Of a stretch of DNA of 64,000 bases, positions 18,121 to 27,293 are shown piece by piece. A program made the position numbers and the translations under genes. The stretch comes from Bordetella parapertussis (lineage in GTDB: Bacteria > Bacteroidota > Bacteroidia > Chitinophagales > Chitinophagaceae), in assembly GCA_943331005.2 (NCBI GenBank), contig CALQJX020000001.1, positions 186,001 through 250,000 of the forward strand. Reading direction: 5' to 3'. The notes beneath the pieces are model-generated. The model searched no databases. It had not been told where the DNA came from and was given only the letters and a program-made list of their open reading frames with translations. The stretch's first letter is position 1. Every line of letters starts with the position of its first letter.

Positions 18121-18128
18121 TATCTTTG
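18121..18128 (+). promoter_or_regulatory. -7 element for the ATP synthase operon
   Basis: TATCTTTG, exact TAnnTTTG match. Its position downstream of an in-frame ATG at 18074 and 21 bases before the ATG at 18149 supports the latter as start of atpB. A T-rich TTTTTTG at 18101-18107 is nearer than usual for a -33 box. Confidence 0.6.
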
Positions 18129-18148
18129 CGCAAAATTTGGAATCGGTA

Positions 18149-19297
18149 ATGAGTTTCAAACGTCTCTTTCCCTTATTGATCGTGGCTTTCGGGCTGTTGG
18201 GCTTCTCTAATTCTTCTTTCGCACAGGAAGTAGAAAATCATGAAACAGCCCATGTCGCGGGTGCTTCAGGTGGCCACGAAGAAAAAAAAGGTATAAATAT
18301 TACAGAACTGGTCTTCGGCCACGTTTCAGACTCTCACGAATGGCATCTATTCAGCCTCGAGGGTGAGAACGGTCACGAGAAAGAGATAGCTCTGCCTCTT
18401 CCTGTTATCGTTTACAGGCCAGGCAAAGGTCTATCTGTTTTCTCTTACAGCAAGTTCCACGGTGGATGGTACCTCGATGCAAACGGCAACCACATCAGCA
18501 ATACTACCTACGATGGTCTTTATATAGAAAAGAACATGAAGGAAAAGATCAAAACAGAGGATGGCTCTAAAGTATATGACTTTTCTATCACCAAGAATGT
18601 ATTGTCTATGTTGTTCAGCGTAGTTATCATCTTTTGGTTGATGATATCTGCTGCTAAAAAATATAAAAAGGGACTTGTTGCTGCTCCTAAGGGTTTCCAA
18701 AACGCATTGGAAATAGCAATTATATTTATACGTGACGAGGTAGCTAAACCTAATCTTGGCAAGAAATATCCTAAGTACATGCCCATGCTGCTTACGGTTT
18801 TCTTCTTCATTTGGGTAAATAACCTTTTAGGTTTGCTACCAGGTGGTGCTAACTTTACTGGCAATATTGCTGTTACTCTTTGTTTATCACTGGTGTCTTT
18901 TCTTGTGTTGTTGGTTCGTGCAAATGGCCATTTTTGGGGTCACCTGCTCAACCCTCCGGGTGTGCCAACGGGTATTAAGTTTCTCTTGGTTCCAATCGAG
19001 ATCATATCATTGTTTATCAAGCCGGTAGCATTGACCATTCGTCTTTTTGCCAACATGCTGGCGGGCCATATTGTTATATTGTGTGTTGTATCTATGATTT
19101 TTATATTCAGCGCCATGAGTAAGGCTGCCGGTATAGGCTTTGTACCTGTATCACTTGCCTTTTCGGTCTTTATGTTCATGCTGGAATTGCTGGTTGCTGC
19201 TATACAGGCGTTCATATTTACAAACCTTACAGCGGTGTTTATAGGTCAGGCGATAGAAGAAGTTCATCATGACGATAACCACGCAGCTGCACATTAA
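18149..19297 (+). CDS. atpB: ATP synthase F0 subunit a
   Basis: Membrane subunit forming the proton half-channels against the c-ring. The 382 residues carry a signal peptide (MSFKRLFPLLIVAFG...FAQ), a polar 120-residue periplasmic stretch, then five to six membrane helices. The essential arginine is R298 in TIRLFANMLAGH. The long exported N-terminal extension and the His/Asp-rich tail (EVHHDDNHAAAH) differ from E. coli but such extensions occur in Bacteroidota. The start is set by the -7 element at 18121-18128 and by the signal peptide. Confidence 0.96.
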   Translation: MSFKRLFPLLIVAFGLLGFSNSSFAQEVENHETAHVAGASGGHEEKKGINITELVFGHVSDSHEWHLFSLEGENGHEKEIALPLPVIVYRPGKGLSVFSYSKFHGGWYLDANGNHISNTTYDGLYIEKNMKEKIKTEDGSKVYDFSITKNVLSMLFSVVIIFWLMISAAKKYKKGLVAAPKGFQNALEIAIIFIRDEVAKPNLGKKYPKYMPMLLTVFFFIWVNNLLGLLPGGANFTGNIAVTLCLSLVSFLVLLVRANGHFWGHLLNPPGVPTGIKFLLVPIEIISLFIKPVALTIRLFANMLAGHIVILCVVSMIFIFSAMSKAAGIGFVPVSLAFSVFMFMLELLVAAIQAFIFTNLTAVFIGQAIEEVHHDDNHAAAH

Positions 19298-19341
19298 AAA
19301 GCAAAAGATTCGTTGCCGAATTCTGGTTTGGCAGTGAATAG

Positions 19342-19665
<324 letters not shown>

Positions 19666-19683
19666 TAGTCCGGCAACGACTGT

Positions 19684-19722
19684 ATAACTGCATCCAACGC
19701 ATAGGGCAGAGGATGCAGTTAT
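19684..19722 (+). terminator. Intra-operon hairpin after atpE
   Basis: ATAACTGCATCC (19684-19695) and GGATGCAGTTAT (19711-19722) form a perfect 12-base stem with a 15-base loop, followed by TTTAAAA. It sits between atpE and atpF; it could be a partial terminator or a 3' stabiliser that raises the c-subunit dose. Confidence 0.65.
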
Positions 19723-19815
19723 TTTAAAATCAGAAAACTTTAATAAATAAAACGGCGGCTTTGCACTGACTTTGTGCGCCTGTTAATTTTTTTAACCATT
19801 TAACTCAATAAAAAA

Positions 19816-20310
19816 ATGGATCTGCTGACCCCGGAACTCGGTTTATTCTTCTGGACACTTATAGCGTTTATAGCTGTATTCCTTATCCTTCGTAAATTTG
19901 CGTGGGGGCCAATTCTGAGCTCACTTGGCGAACGCGAAAAAGGTATCGCTGATTCTATCGCTACTGCACAGCGCGTAAAAGCTGAAATGAGCGAACTGAA
20001 AGCTGAGAACGAAAAACTGATGGTACAGGCTCGCGAAGAGCGTACCATTATGCTCAAAGAAGCTAAAGAACTGAAAGATCGTATCATCAACGAAGCTAAA
20101 GAACAGGCTAAGAATGATGCAAACAAGATCATCGCAGACGCACAGGTACAGATCACACAGCAGAAGAACGCTGCTATGACCGAAGTGAGGAACGAGATCG
20201 GTAACCTAGCCATAGAAGTAGCAGGTAAAATACTGCGTCAGGAACTGAGCTCATCAAAAGGCCAGGATGCTTACGCACAGCTGCTTTCTGAAGGTATCAA
20301 ATTGAATTAA
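19816..20310 (+). CDS. atpF: ATP synthase F0 subunit b
   Basis: 164 residues: one N-terminal membrane helix ([21 protein letters not shown]) followed by a long charged coiled-coil stalk rich in Glu, Lys and Ala. This is the peripheral stator joining F0 to the delta/alpha cap. Length and layout match subunit b. The gene is separated from atpE by a 150-base gap containing the hairpin. Confidence 0.95.
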   Translation: MDLLTPELGLFFWTLIAFIAVFLILRKFAWGPILSSLGEREKGIADSIATAQRVKAEMSELKAENEKLMVQAREERTIMLKEAKELKDRIINEAKEQAKNDANKIIADAQVQITQQKNAAMTEVRNEIGNLAIEVAGKILRQELSSSKGQDAYAQLLSEGIKLN

Positions 20311-20361
20311 TCCGGCTGCTGCAAGGTTTACTTTGCTTCAGTAATAGTCAAATAACAAACA

Positions 20362-20925
20362 ATGCAAAATCCCCGTCTTGCGTCGCGCTATGCGAAATCG
20401 ATACTGGACCTGGCTGTAGAAAGAAACAGCCTCGATGCCGTGCTCAACGATATGCGTACGCTTAACCAGGTATGTGCTATCAGTCCTGAGTTTAGACAGA
20501 TGCTGGAAAGCCCGGTAGTAAAGGGTGATAAGAAATTATCTATCCTTTTTGCTGTACTGCAAAGCCAGAGTCTGAACGAAATGACCAATGGTTTCATCAA
20601 ACTGCTGGTAAACAAAGGCCGCGAACAGAATCTGCCGGAAATATCAGCAGCTTTCATAGATCAGTACAACATTCTGAAACGCATCAAAACGGTGAAGCTG
20701 ACCACTGCTGCTCCGGTAAATGATGAGGTGAAGAACAATATAGTAGCCAAGGTGGCAAGCTTTATGCCTGAAGATACCATGAATCTGGAAACTGCTGTGG
20801 ACGCAGACCTGATCGGTGGTTTTGTACTGGAAGTTGGTGACAAACTGTTTGACGCCAGCGTGAGAAAAAAACTGAGTGATGTAAGGTCTAAGATCATTGA
20901 CCATACTTACGAAACCAAGATGTAA
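20362..20925 (+). CDS. atpH: ATP synthase F1 subunit delta
   Basis: 187 residues of the OSCP/delta family: N-terminal helical domain beginning NPRLASRYAKSILDLA, and C-terminal region with VDADLIGGFVLEVGDKLFDASVRKKL, the family signature. It caps the alpha/beta hexamer to the b stator. Lies 51 bases after atpF and 100 before atpA. Confidence 0.95.
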   Translation: MQNPRLASRYAKSILDLAVERNSLDAVLNDMRTLNQVCAISPEFRQMLESPVVKGDKKLSILFAVLQSQSLNEMTNGFIKLLVNKGREQNLPEISAAFIDQYNILKRIKTVKLTTAAPVNDEVKNNIVAKVASFMPEDTMNLETAVDADLIGGFVLEVGDKLFDASVRKKLSDVRSKIIDHTYETKM

Positions 20926-21025
20926 TTCAAACATATACCTCGGGCAGAACAGGTGTAAACACAGGTCCCGGAAAAGGCAAAATTTTTATAAATAACTGAC
21001 ATTTAAACTTTTGAATCTATAGTAT

Positions 21026-22606
21026 ATGGTTAGTATCAAACCGGATGAAATATCGGCGATCTTACGCCAGCAACTGGCCCAGGTAGACGGCGGCGCCAGC
21101 CTTGAAGAAGTAGGTACCGTATTGCAGATAGGCGACGGTATTGCCCGTGTGTATGGCCTCACAGGCGTACGCCAGGGTGAACTTGTTGAGTTTGCTAATG
21201 GTGTTAAAGCCATCGCCCTTAACCTCGAAGAGGATAACGTGGGCGTGGTACTTATGGGTGAGTACATAGGCATTCGCGAAGGCGATAAAGTGCGTCGTAC
21301 CAACAAGATCGCTTCTATCAAAGTAGGTGATGGCATGGCAGGTCGCGTGGTAAACACACTTGGTGAGCCAATAGACGGTAAAGGCCCTCTGAGCGGAGAA
21401 CTTTATGAAATGCCACTGGAGCGTAAAGCACCGGGCGTTATCTTCCGTGAGCCGGTAAAAGAACCACTGCAGACTGGTATCAAAGCGATCGATGCAATGA
21501 TCCCTGTAGGTCGTGGACAGCGTGAGTTGGTTATCGGTGACCGCCAGACTGGTAAAACTGCTATCTGTATAGATACTATCATCAATCAGAAAGAATTCTA
21601 CGCAGCAGGCAAGCCTGTTTACTGTATCTATGTGGCTATCGGCCAGAAAGCATCTACAGTAGCCGGTGTAATGAAGACGCTGGAAGACAACGGTGCTATG
21701 GCATATACAACCATAGTTGCGGCTTCTGCATCAGATCCTGCACCACTTCAGTTCTACGCACCATTCGCAGGTGCAGCTATCGGGGAGTTCTTCCGCGATA
21801 CCGGCCGTCCTGCGCTTGTAATATATGATGACCTTTCTAAACAGGCTGTGGCTTACCGTGAGGTGTCACTGCTGCTTCGTCGCCCTCCGGGTCGTGAGGC
21901 ATATCCTGGAGACGTGTTCTACCTGCATAGCCGCTTGCTGGAACGTGCTGCAAAAGTTATCGGTAACGATGACGTTGCAAGCAAGATGAACGATCTTCCT
22001 GAAAGCATCAAACATCTGGTGAAAGGTGGTGGTTCTCTTACCGCTCTTCCAATCATCGAAACTCAGGCTGGTGACGTTTCTGCATACATCCCAACGAACG
22101 TGATCTCGATCACCGACGGTCAGATATTCCTCGAGTCAAACCTGTTCAACGCCGGTATCCGCCCTGCGATCAACGTTGGTATCTCGGTAAGCCGCGTAGG
22201 TGGTAACGCCCAGATCAAATCAATGAAGAAAGTAGCAGGTACCCTCAAGCTTGACCAGGCACTCTACCGAGAAATGGAAGCCTTCTCTAAATTCGGTGGT
22301 GACCTCGATGCTGCTACTAAAAACATCATCGATAAAGGTAGCCGTAACGTGGAGATCCTGAAACAGGCTCAGTTCAACCCTTATTCAGTAGAAAAGCAGG
22401 TTGCTATCATCTATCTGGGTACAAACAACCTGATCCGCGAAGTTCCGGTTAAGAACATACGTGCATTCGAAGAACTGTTCCTCCAGCAGATGGAAATGAA
22501 ACATTCTGATGTACTGAAAGAATTCAAAAAAGGCAATCTGCCTGAAGACGGTATCGCCAAACTGGTGAAACTGGCTCAGGAACTGATTCCACAGTTCAAG
22601 AAATAA
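21026..22606 (+). CDS. atpA: ATP synthase F1 subunit alpha
   Basis: 526 residues. P-loop GDRQTGKT at 171-178, the alpha signature [14 protein letters not shown] in the C-terminal half, and the N-terminal barrel ([14 protein letters not shown]). Non-catalytic nucleotide-binding subunit of F1. It is the last gene of the cluster: a strong terminator follows and the next gene is unrelated, so gamma (atpG), beta and epsilon must lie elsewhere. Confidence 0.98.
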   Translation: MVSIKPDEISAILRQQLAQVDGGASLEEVGTVLQIGDGIARVYGLTGVRQGELVEFANGVKAIALNLEEDNVGVVLMGEYIGIREGDKVRRTNKIASIKVGDGMAGRVVNTLGEPIDGKGPLSGELYEMPLERKAPGVIFREPVKEPLQTGIKAIDAMIPVGRGQRELVIGDRQTGKTAICIDTIINQKEFYAAGKPVYCIYVAIGQKASTVAGVMKTLEDNGAMAYTTIVAASASDPAPLQFYAPFAGAAIGEFFRDTGRPALVIYDDLSKQAVAYREVSLLLRRPPGREAYPGDVFYLHSRLLERAAKVIGNDDVASKMNDLPESIKHLVKGGGSLTALPIIETQAGDVSAYIPTNVISITDGQIFLESNLFNAGIRPAINVGISVSRVGGNAQIKSMKKVAGTLKLDQALYREMEAFSKFGGDLDAATKNIIDKGSRNVEILKQAQFNPYSVEKQVAIIYLGTNNLIREVPVKNIRAFEELFLQQMEMKHSDVLKEFKKGNLPEDGIAKLVKLAQELIPQFKK

Positions 22607-22621
22607 AAACACTTGATATAC

Positions 22622-22659
22622 ATACAAAAGCCCCCTGCAAACACAGGGGGCTTTTGTAT
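22622..22659 (+). terminator. Strong terminator after atpA
   Basis: A perfect 16-base stem, 22622-22637 with 22644-22659, loop CAAACA, GC-rich core CCCCCTG/CAGGGGG with A and T runs on the outside. It ends the atp operon and could work in both directions. Confidence 0.92.
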
Positions 22660-22778
22660 TTCAATACGTTATACAAAGTGCAGGTAGTATTGCCTCGCAT
22701 AAAAGAGGCAAGGAATATAGCCGCTGCGCTATGTAAACCTGCCATAAATCCTTACTTTTACAACCCTAATACATCTCA

Positions 22779-23204
22779 ATGAGTACTGAAAGGAAACGCC
22801 CGGTGCGCGTGCTGGTAGCAAAAGTGGGCCTAGATGGCCATGACCGCGGCGCAAAAGTTATAGCCACTTCTCTGCGCGACGCAGGTATGGAAGTAATTTA
22901 TACCGGTCTGAGACAAACACCGGAAATGGTTGTGAACACAGCCCTGCAGGAAGATGTGGACGCCTTGGGTATCAGCATACTGAGCGGCGCACACATGACC
23001 GTATTTCCCAGGGTGATGCACCTGATGAAAGAAAAAGGAATGAACAATGTACTGCTCACGGGTGGTGGCATCATTCCCGATGCAGATATGAAAGAATTGC
23101 AGGCTTTAGGCGTGGGCTATCTGTTCCCTCCCGGCACCAATACTGCCGATATCGCCGCCTACATCAACAACTGGGTACTGGAACACCGCAAAGAACTTTT
23201 ATAA
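22779..23204 (+). CDS. Stand-alone cobalamin-binding domain (methylmalonyl-CoA mutase small part)
   Basis: 141 residues matching only the C-terminal B12 domain of acyl-CoA mutases. The cobalt-ligand motif DGHDRG has H21, followed by SILSGAHMT and the GGGIIPDAD nucleotide-tail loop. The large catalytic barrel is absent, so it should pair with a separately encoded subunit, as in two-component methylmalonyl- or isobutyryl-CoA mutases. It is 20 bases upstream of an enoyl-CoA hydratase, and a cobalamin adenosyltransferase lies 2.4 kb on. Confidence 0.88.
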   Translation: MSTERKRPVRVLVAKVGLDGHDRGAKVIATSLRDAGMEVIYTGLRQTPEMVVNTALQEDVDALGISILSGAHMTVFPRVMHLMKEKGMNNVLLTGGGIIPDADMKELQALGVGYLFPPGTNTADIAAYINNWVLEHRKELL

Positions 23205-23224
23205 CACAGCAAACTCATACAGCA

Positions 23225-24004
23225 ATGTACGCAACTATACTTACGGAACTGGAAAATGGTACGCTCATCATCACCATCAACCGTCCTGATAAAATGAACG
23301 CCCTGAACAAGGACGTGATAGAAGATCTGGGCAAGGCGCTAGATGAAGTGTATACGAACAATGACATCAGATCGGCCATCATTACAGGTTCCGGCGAAAA
23401 AGCATTTGTAGCCGGTGCAGACATCAGCGAATTTATATCACTGGGTGCAGAAGACGGCTCGGCACTGGCCACCAAGGGTCGTGTACTGGTGTTCGATAAG
23501 GTTGAAAATTGCCCAAAACCTATAATAGCAGCAGTGAACGGCTTTTCGCTGGGCGGAGGCTGCGAGCTGGCTATGGCCTGTCATTTCAGGGTGGCAGCAA
23601 CCAATGCCAAATTTGGCCAGCCTGAGGTGAATCTGGGCCTTATTCCGGGCTATGGCGGCACACAGCGCCTTACCCGCCTTATAGGCAAAGGAAGGGCCAT
23701 GGAAATGCTGATGACAGCAGATATGGTGGGCGCAGACGAGGCCAAAGCTATGGGGCTGGTAAACCATGTTGTGGCCGGTGCAGATCTGCTACCAAAGGCA
23801 AAAGAAATATTACAGAAAATACATACTAAATCTCCGATGGCTGTTTCCAGCATCATAGCCTGTGTAAATGAGTGCGCCGATGGCGACCACCATGGCTTCG
23901 ATAAGGAAATAAAGCGTTTCGGAGCATGTTTCGCCACTGAGGATATGAAAGAAGGCACAGCAGCATTTCTGGAAAAAAGAAAACCTGTGTTTAAAGGAAA
24001 ATAA
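23225..24004 (+). CDS. Enoyl-CoA hydratase/isomerase (crotonase family)
   Basis: 259 residues. The oxyanion-hole segments AFVAGADISEF and VNGFSLGGGCELAMACH and the catalytic region FGQPEVNLGLIPGYGGTQRL, with both Glu positions of hydratases, are present. It hydrates 2-enoyl-CoA in fatty or branched-acid breakdown. Cotranscription with the B12-binding domain suggests work on short acyl-CoAs near the mutase reaction. Confidence 0.92.
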   Translation: MYATILTELENGTLIITINRPDKMNALNKDVIEDLGKALDEVYTNNDIRSAIITGSGEKAFVAGADISEFISLGAEDGSALATKGRVLVFDKVENCPKPIIAAVNGFSLGGGCELAMACHFRVAATNAKFGQPEVNLGLIPGYGGTQRLTRLIGKGRAMEMLMTADMVGADEAKAMGLVNHVVAGADLLPKAKEILQKIHTKSPMAVSSIIACVNECADGDHHGFDKEIKRFGACFATEDMKEGTAAFLEKRKPVFKGK

Positions 24005-24036
24005 TTTATATCTTCAACCTTTAAAATTATCTATAA

Positions 24037-25005
24037 ATGCAGGCTAAGGTTATCCGTATCTTATCGGTATTAAGTGTTTCGGCAGTTATGAACCTCTCCG
24101 CGGTAGCACAGACATTCAGGCCGTCACGTGTATATGTAGAACCAGATGGCTGGTCCATCGGTACCAACATAGGATTGACCGATATGTGGGGAGATGTTGG
24201 CACAAAAGGTCAGGTAGACCACTATACCAACAGCAAATACTTCGATAAGGTTGCCTTTATGGGCGGCATGTTCGGCCGTTATTCATTCCACCCTAGCTTT
24301 GCTGTTCGCCTTATGCTCAACTTCGGCAGCTTCTACGCAACCGATGAGTGGAACTATGATGGCGTAAAAGGTAAGAACCTGATAGAAGGTAAAGACTATG
24401 TGCAGCGCTACCTGCGTGCACAGAATGCAAAAGCGATCATTCTGGAAAGCTCTGCATTGCTCGAGTACACACCTAGAAGATTTAACGTAAAAGGAAAAGC
24501 ATACAAACGCAGGCAGCCCTATATTGGTGCAGGTCTGGCTATATTCCATTACACACCATACAGCACTATCGCCAATACGCCAACTTATGTAAAGACCTAC
24601 GACCTGTCGCTGGAAGGCCAGGGTTGGGAAGGAACTTATCCTAAGAAAAGCTCACGCTGGCAGCCAAGTGTGCCGCTTGCTGTAGGTTACCGCTGGGATC
24701 TGGGCGACCACCTGAATCTGGGTATAGAATATATGTACCGTATGACCTTCTTCGATTATCTGGATGGTGTGAGCGGTAAATATGTAAGTGCATTTGAGTT
24801 CAACCAGAATATGGGTCCTAATGAAGCTAAAACAGCTATACAGGTGGCCGATAAGTCTGCTTATTACAATAATGCGCTGCCCAACAAAGCAGGTACGCTG
24901 AGGGGCAATCCGGGCAATAACGACTCTTATTCTACACTCACCATCACGTTCTCTTATAAGGTGCCTTCAAGGAACCGTATATGGTGGCAGATGAAGCAGT
25001 TCTAA
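24037..25005 (+). CDS. Outer-membrane barrel protein, DUF6089-like
   Basis: 322 residues with a signal peptide ending SAVAQ. The segment WSIGTNIGLTDMWGDVGT, then FMGGMFGRYSFHPSFAVRLMLNFG and late YRWDLGDHLNLGIEYMYR strands, fit the Bacteroidota DUF6089 barrel type. Tyr/Trp/Gly-rich alternating strands support an outer-membrane barrel of unknown role. It ends 41 bases before a convergent adenosyltransferase gene. Confidence 0.78.
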   Translation: MQAKVIRILSVLSVSAVMNLSAVAQTFRPSRVYVEPDGWSIGTNIGLTDMWGDVGTKGQVDHYTNSKYFDKVAFMGGMFGRYSFHPSFAVRLMLNFGSFYATDEWNYDGVKGKNLIEGKDYVQRYLRAQNAKAIILESSALLEYTPRRFNVKGKAYKRRQPYIGAGLAIFHYTPYSTIANTPTYVKTYDLSLEGQGWEGTYPKKSSRWQPSVPLAVGYRWDLGDHLNLGIEYMYRMTFFDYLDGVSGKYVSAFEFNQNMGPNEAKTAIQVADKSAYYNNALPNKAGTLRGNPGNNDSYSTLTITFSYKVPSRNRIWWQMKQF

Positions 25006-25046
25006 GACCGGTACTGTTCTACTAAAATTTTATTGCAGCAATGTGC

Positions 25047-25604
25047 TTATATGCGTGCTCTCCAGGGTATTTCGGGAGCATTGCTTATATGGCCAAGGTA
25101 TCGTGACAATACAAACAGAAAATCAGACAATCTGTTCAGGTATTGCAGCACTATAGGTGGTATTTCTTCCTGCTGTTCCTGCATAGCCACACATATACGC
25201 TCTGCACGCCTGCACACACACCTGGCCACATGGCAGGTCGATGAGGCCAGATTGCCACCCGGCAATATAAAGGATCTCATTTCAGGCAATTCTTCGTTCA
25301 TGCTGTCTATGCGCTGCTCCAGCCATACCACATCCTCATCATGAAGGTCGGGCAGTTTCATTTTTACTTCCTTCCCCGGGTCTGTAGCCAATACCGAGCC
25401 TACTGTAAACAGTCTGTCCTGTATCTCGCGCAGCCACTCAGTTACAGTAGCGTTGGCTGCCATGTCATTCACCATGCCTATGTAAGAATTCAATTCATCT
25501 ACAGTGCCATAGCTTTCTATGCGAATGTGACTCTTGGGCACACGTACACCACCTATCAGGCTGGTGCCTCCCTTATCTCCGGTTTTTGTGTATATCCTGA
25601 ACAA
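25047..25604 (-). CDS. Cob(I)yrinic acid a,c-diamide adenosyltransferase (PduO type)
   Basis: Transfers adenosyl from ATP to cob(I)alamin. 185 residues with IYTKTGDKGGTSLIGG at the N-terminus, GTVDELNSYIG and the C-terminal helix VARCVCRRAERI, followed by LNRLSDFLFVLSR; all are PduO hallmarks. The first codon is TTG at 25604, immediately before the conserved FRIYTKTGDKG, and no better start exists. It makes the cofactor needed by the acyl-CoA mutase whose B12 domain is encoded nearby. Confidence 0.93.
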   Translation of the reverse strand: MFRIYTKTGDKGGTSLIGGVRVPKSHIRIESYGTVDELNSYIGMVNDMAANATVTEWLREIQDRLFTVGSVLATDPGKEVKMKLPDLHDEDVVWLEQRIDSMNEELPEMRSFILPGGNLASSTCHVARCVCRRAERICVAMQEQQEEIPPIVLQYLNRLSDFLFVLSRYLGHISNAPEIPWRARI

Positions 25605-25639
25605 AGTATTGTAGTTTGAAGGTATTCCGTATTGTAGAT

Positions 25640-26338
25640 CTAAATAGCTTGTGCTTTCTTTCTGATGTCTGTTTCTACCACACCATCGCGTATCCTTATC
25701 ACCCTTTGGGTATAGTTGGCTATATCCTCTTCGTGTGTTACCAGCACCACGGTATTACCGTTGCTGTGTATCTGGCCAAACAGCTCCATGATCTCTACAG
25801 AGGTTTTGGTATCCAGATTACCGGTTGGCTCATCGGCCAGCAATATAGACGGATTGTTGATAAGCGCCCTGGCAATAGCCACACGCTGGCTCTGTCCGCC
25901 CGATAGTTCGTTGGGTTTGTGGTGCGCCCTGTCGGCAAGACCCACCTTATCCAGCATGGCGCGGGCTCTTTCCTCCCGTTCCTTGCGGTTGGCACCGGCA
26001 TATATAAGTGGCAGTGCCACATTCTCCCATGCGGTGAGGCGGGGCAGCAGATTGAACTGCTGAAAAACGAAACCTATTTCCACATTGCGCACATCAGCAA
26101 GCTGGTCATCGCCCATATTGCTCACGTTTTTGCCATTGAGTATATATTCGCCACCGGTTGGAGTATCGAGGCAACCCAGTATGTTCATAAGCGTAGACTT
26201 ACCCGATCCCGAAGGGCCCATAAGTGCCACATACTCATTCTCCATAATGAGCAGCGATATGCCTTTCAGTATAGGCAGCTCCTGCTTTCCCAGATAATAA
26301 CTCTTCCGTATATCATTCAGCCTGATAACTTCTTTCAT
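25640..26338 (-). CDS. ABC transporter ATPase, LolD/MacB type
   Basis: 232 residues. Walker [11 protein letters not shown]-loop [22 protein letters not shown], signature [15 protein letters not shown] (S in place of the usual second Q), Walker [13 protein letters not shown], and switch His in LVTHE. The FNLL and GNLD details mark the lipoprotein-release/MacB subfamily. No permease is adjacent, so its partner is unknown. The ATG at 26338 ([14 protein letters not shown]) is downstream of a TATTTTTG -7 element; a longer frame to 26455 is not needed. Confidence 0.92.
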   Translation of the reverse strand: MKEVIRLNDIRKSYYLGKQELPILKGISLLIMENEYVALMGPSGSGKSTLMNILGCLDTPTGGEYILNGKNVSNMGDDQLADVRNVEIGFVFQQFNLLPRLTAWENVALPLIYAGANRKEREERARAMLDKVGLADRAHHKPNELSGGQSQRVAIARALINNPSILLADEPTGNLDTKTSVEIMELFGQIHSNGNTVVLVTHEEDIANYTQRVIRIRDGVVETDIRKKAQAI

Positions 26339-26368
26339 CGCGCACGGAACATTATCTCCGCTCAATTT

Positions 26369-26376
26369 CAAAAATA
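26369..26376 (-). promoter_or_regulatory. -7 element for the LolD/MacB-type ATPase
   Basis: TATTTTTG on the minus strand, 30 bases before the ATG at 26338, in the short gap shared with divergent ispE. Confidence 0.5.
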
Positions 26377-26396
26377 CGTATAATTTCACCCTTTGT

Positions 26397-27206
26397 ATGA
26401 TTTGCTTTCCAAATTGTAAGATCAATCTTGGCCTGTTCGTCACAGGCAAGCGCACCGATGGTTACCACAACCTCGAGACCGTATTCTATCCGCTTACCTC
26501 GCCTGCTGCAGGCGCACACCCTGTCGGCGACCGCTATACCTCTGTGCTGAATGATGTGCTGGAAATAGTACCAGCAACGAGCGAACCACAACTGCATCTC
26601 TCGGGGCTGGCCGTGCAGGGAAACCTGGCAGACAATCTGGTATGGAAGGCATACAGCCTGCTCAGGGAACAGCACCCGGACAAAGTACCGGCACTGGATA
26701 TATTCCTGCACAAGGCCATACCCATGGGTGCCGGGCTGGGTGGCGGTTCGGCAAATGGTGCCTGGATGCTGCGATTGCTCAATGATTATTGCCAGCTCGG
26801 TCTTTCTCAGGAAACTATGGCTGCCTATGCGCTGCAACTGGGGTCCGACTGTCCGTTCTTTATCTACAACACGCCGCAGTTTGCAGCCGGCAGGGGAGAG
26901 CTCATGACTCCTGTTCCGCTACAACTATCAGACTACGAGATACGTGTGGTATGCCCGGGCCTGCATGTTTCTACCCGCGATGCGTTTGCACAGATAGTGC
27001 CACGCCCTGCCCCGTTCAATCTGCGCGATATTGCATCTCTCCCGGTTACTGAGTGGAAAGACCATATACACAACGACTTCGAAACCACTGTTTTCCGGGT
27101 GCATCCGCAACTGGCCGAAATAAAAGAGTGGCTATATGCACAGGGCGCCGTCTATGCCTCTATGAGTGGCACAGGATCTGCTGTTTACGGCATCTTCAAT
27201 AAATAA
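26397..27206 (+). CDS. ispE: 4-diphosphocytidyl-2-C-methyl-D-erythritol kinase
   Basis: GHMP kinase of the MEP isoprenoid pathway. 269 residues. N-terminal [20 protein letters not shown] with the catalytic Lys/Asp region, the ATP loop [26 protein letters not shown], and the C-terminal [12 protein letters not shown] glycine loop. The ATG lies 59 bases from the divergent ABC ATPase start. Confidence 0.96.
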   Translation: MICFPNCKINLGLFVTGKRTDGYHNLETVFYPLTSPAAGAHPVGDRYTSVLNDVLEIVPATSEPQLHLSGLAVQGNLADNLVWKAYSLLREQHPDKVPALDIFLHKAIPMGAGLGGGSANGAWMLRLLNDYCQLGLSQETMAAYALQLGSDCPFFIYNTPQFAAGRGELMTPVPLQLSDYEIRVVCPGLHVSTRDAFAQIVPRPAPFNLRDIASLPVTEWKDHIHNDFETTVFRVHPQLAEIKEWLYAQGAVYASMSGTGSAVYGIFNK

Positions 27207-27293
27207 CGATAAATTATATTCCGCCAAAACTACCTTTTCTAGCCCACTTTTGGCGAGATAATAATCATTAATGCAAAAAACAGAAAGGAAATA

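Noticed and set aside
27222..27255. Possible terminator between ispE and recG
   Set aside because: CGCCAAAA/TTTTGGCG arms exist but the 18-base loop and absence of a T-run make it weak.
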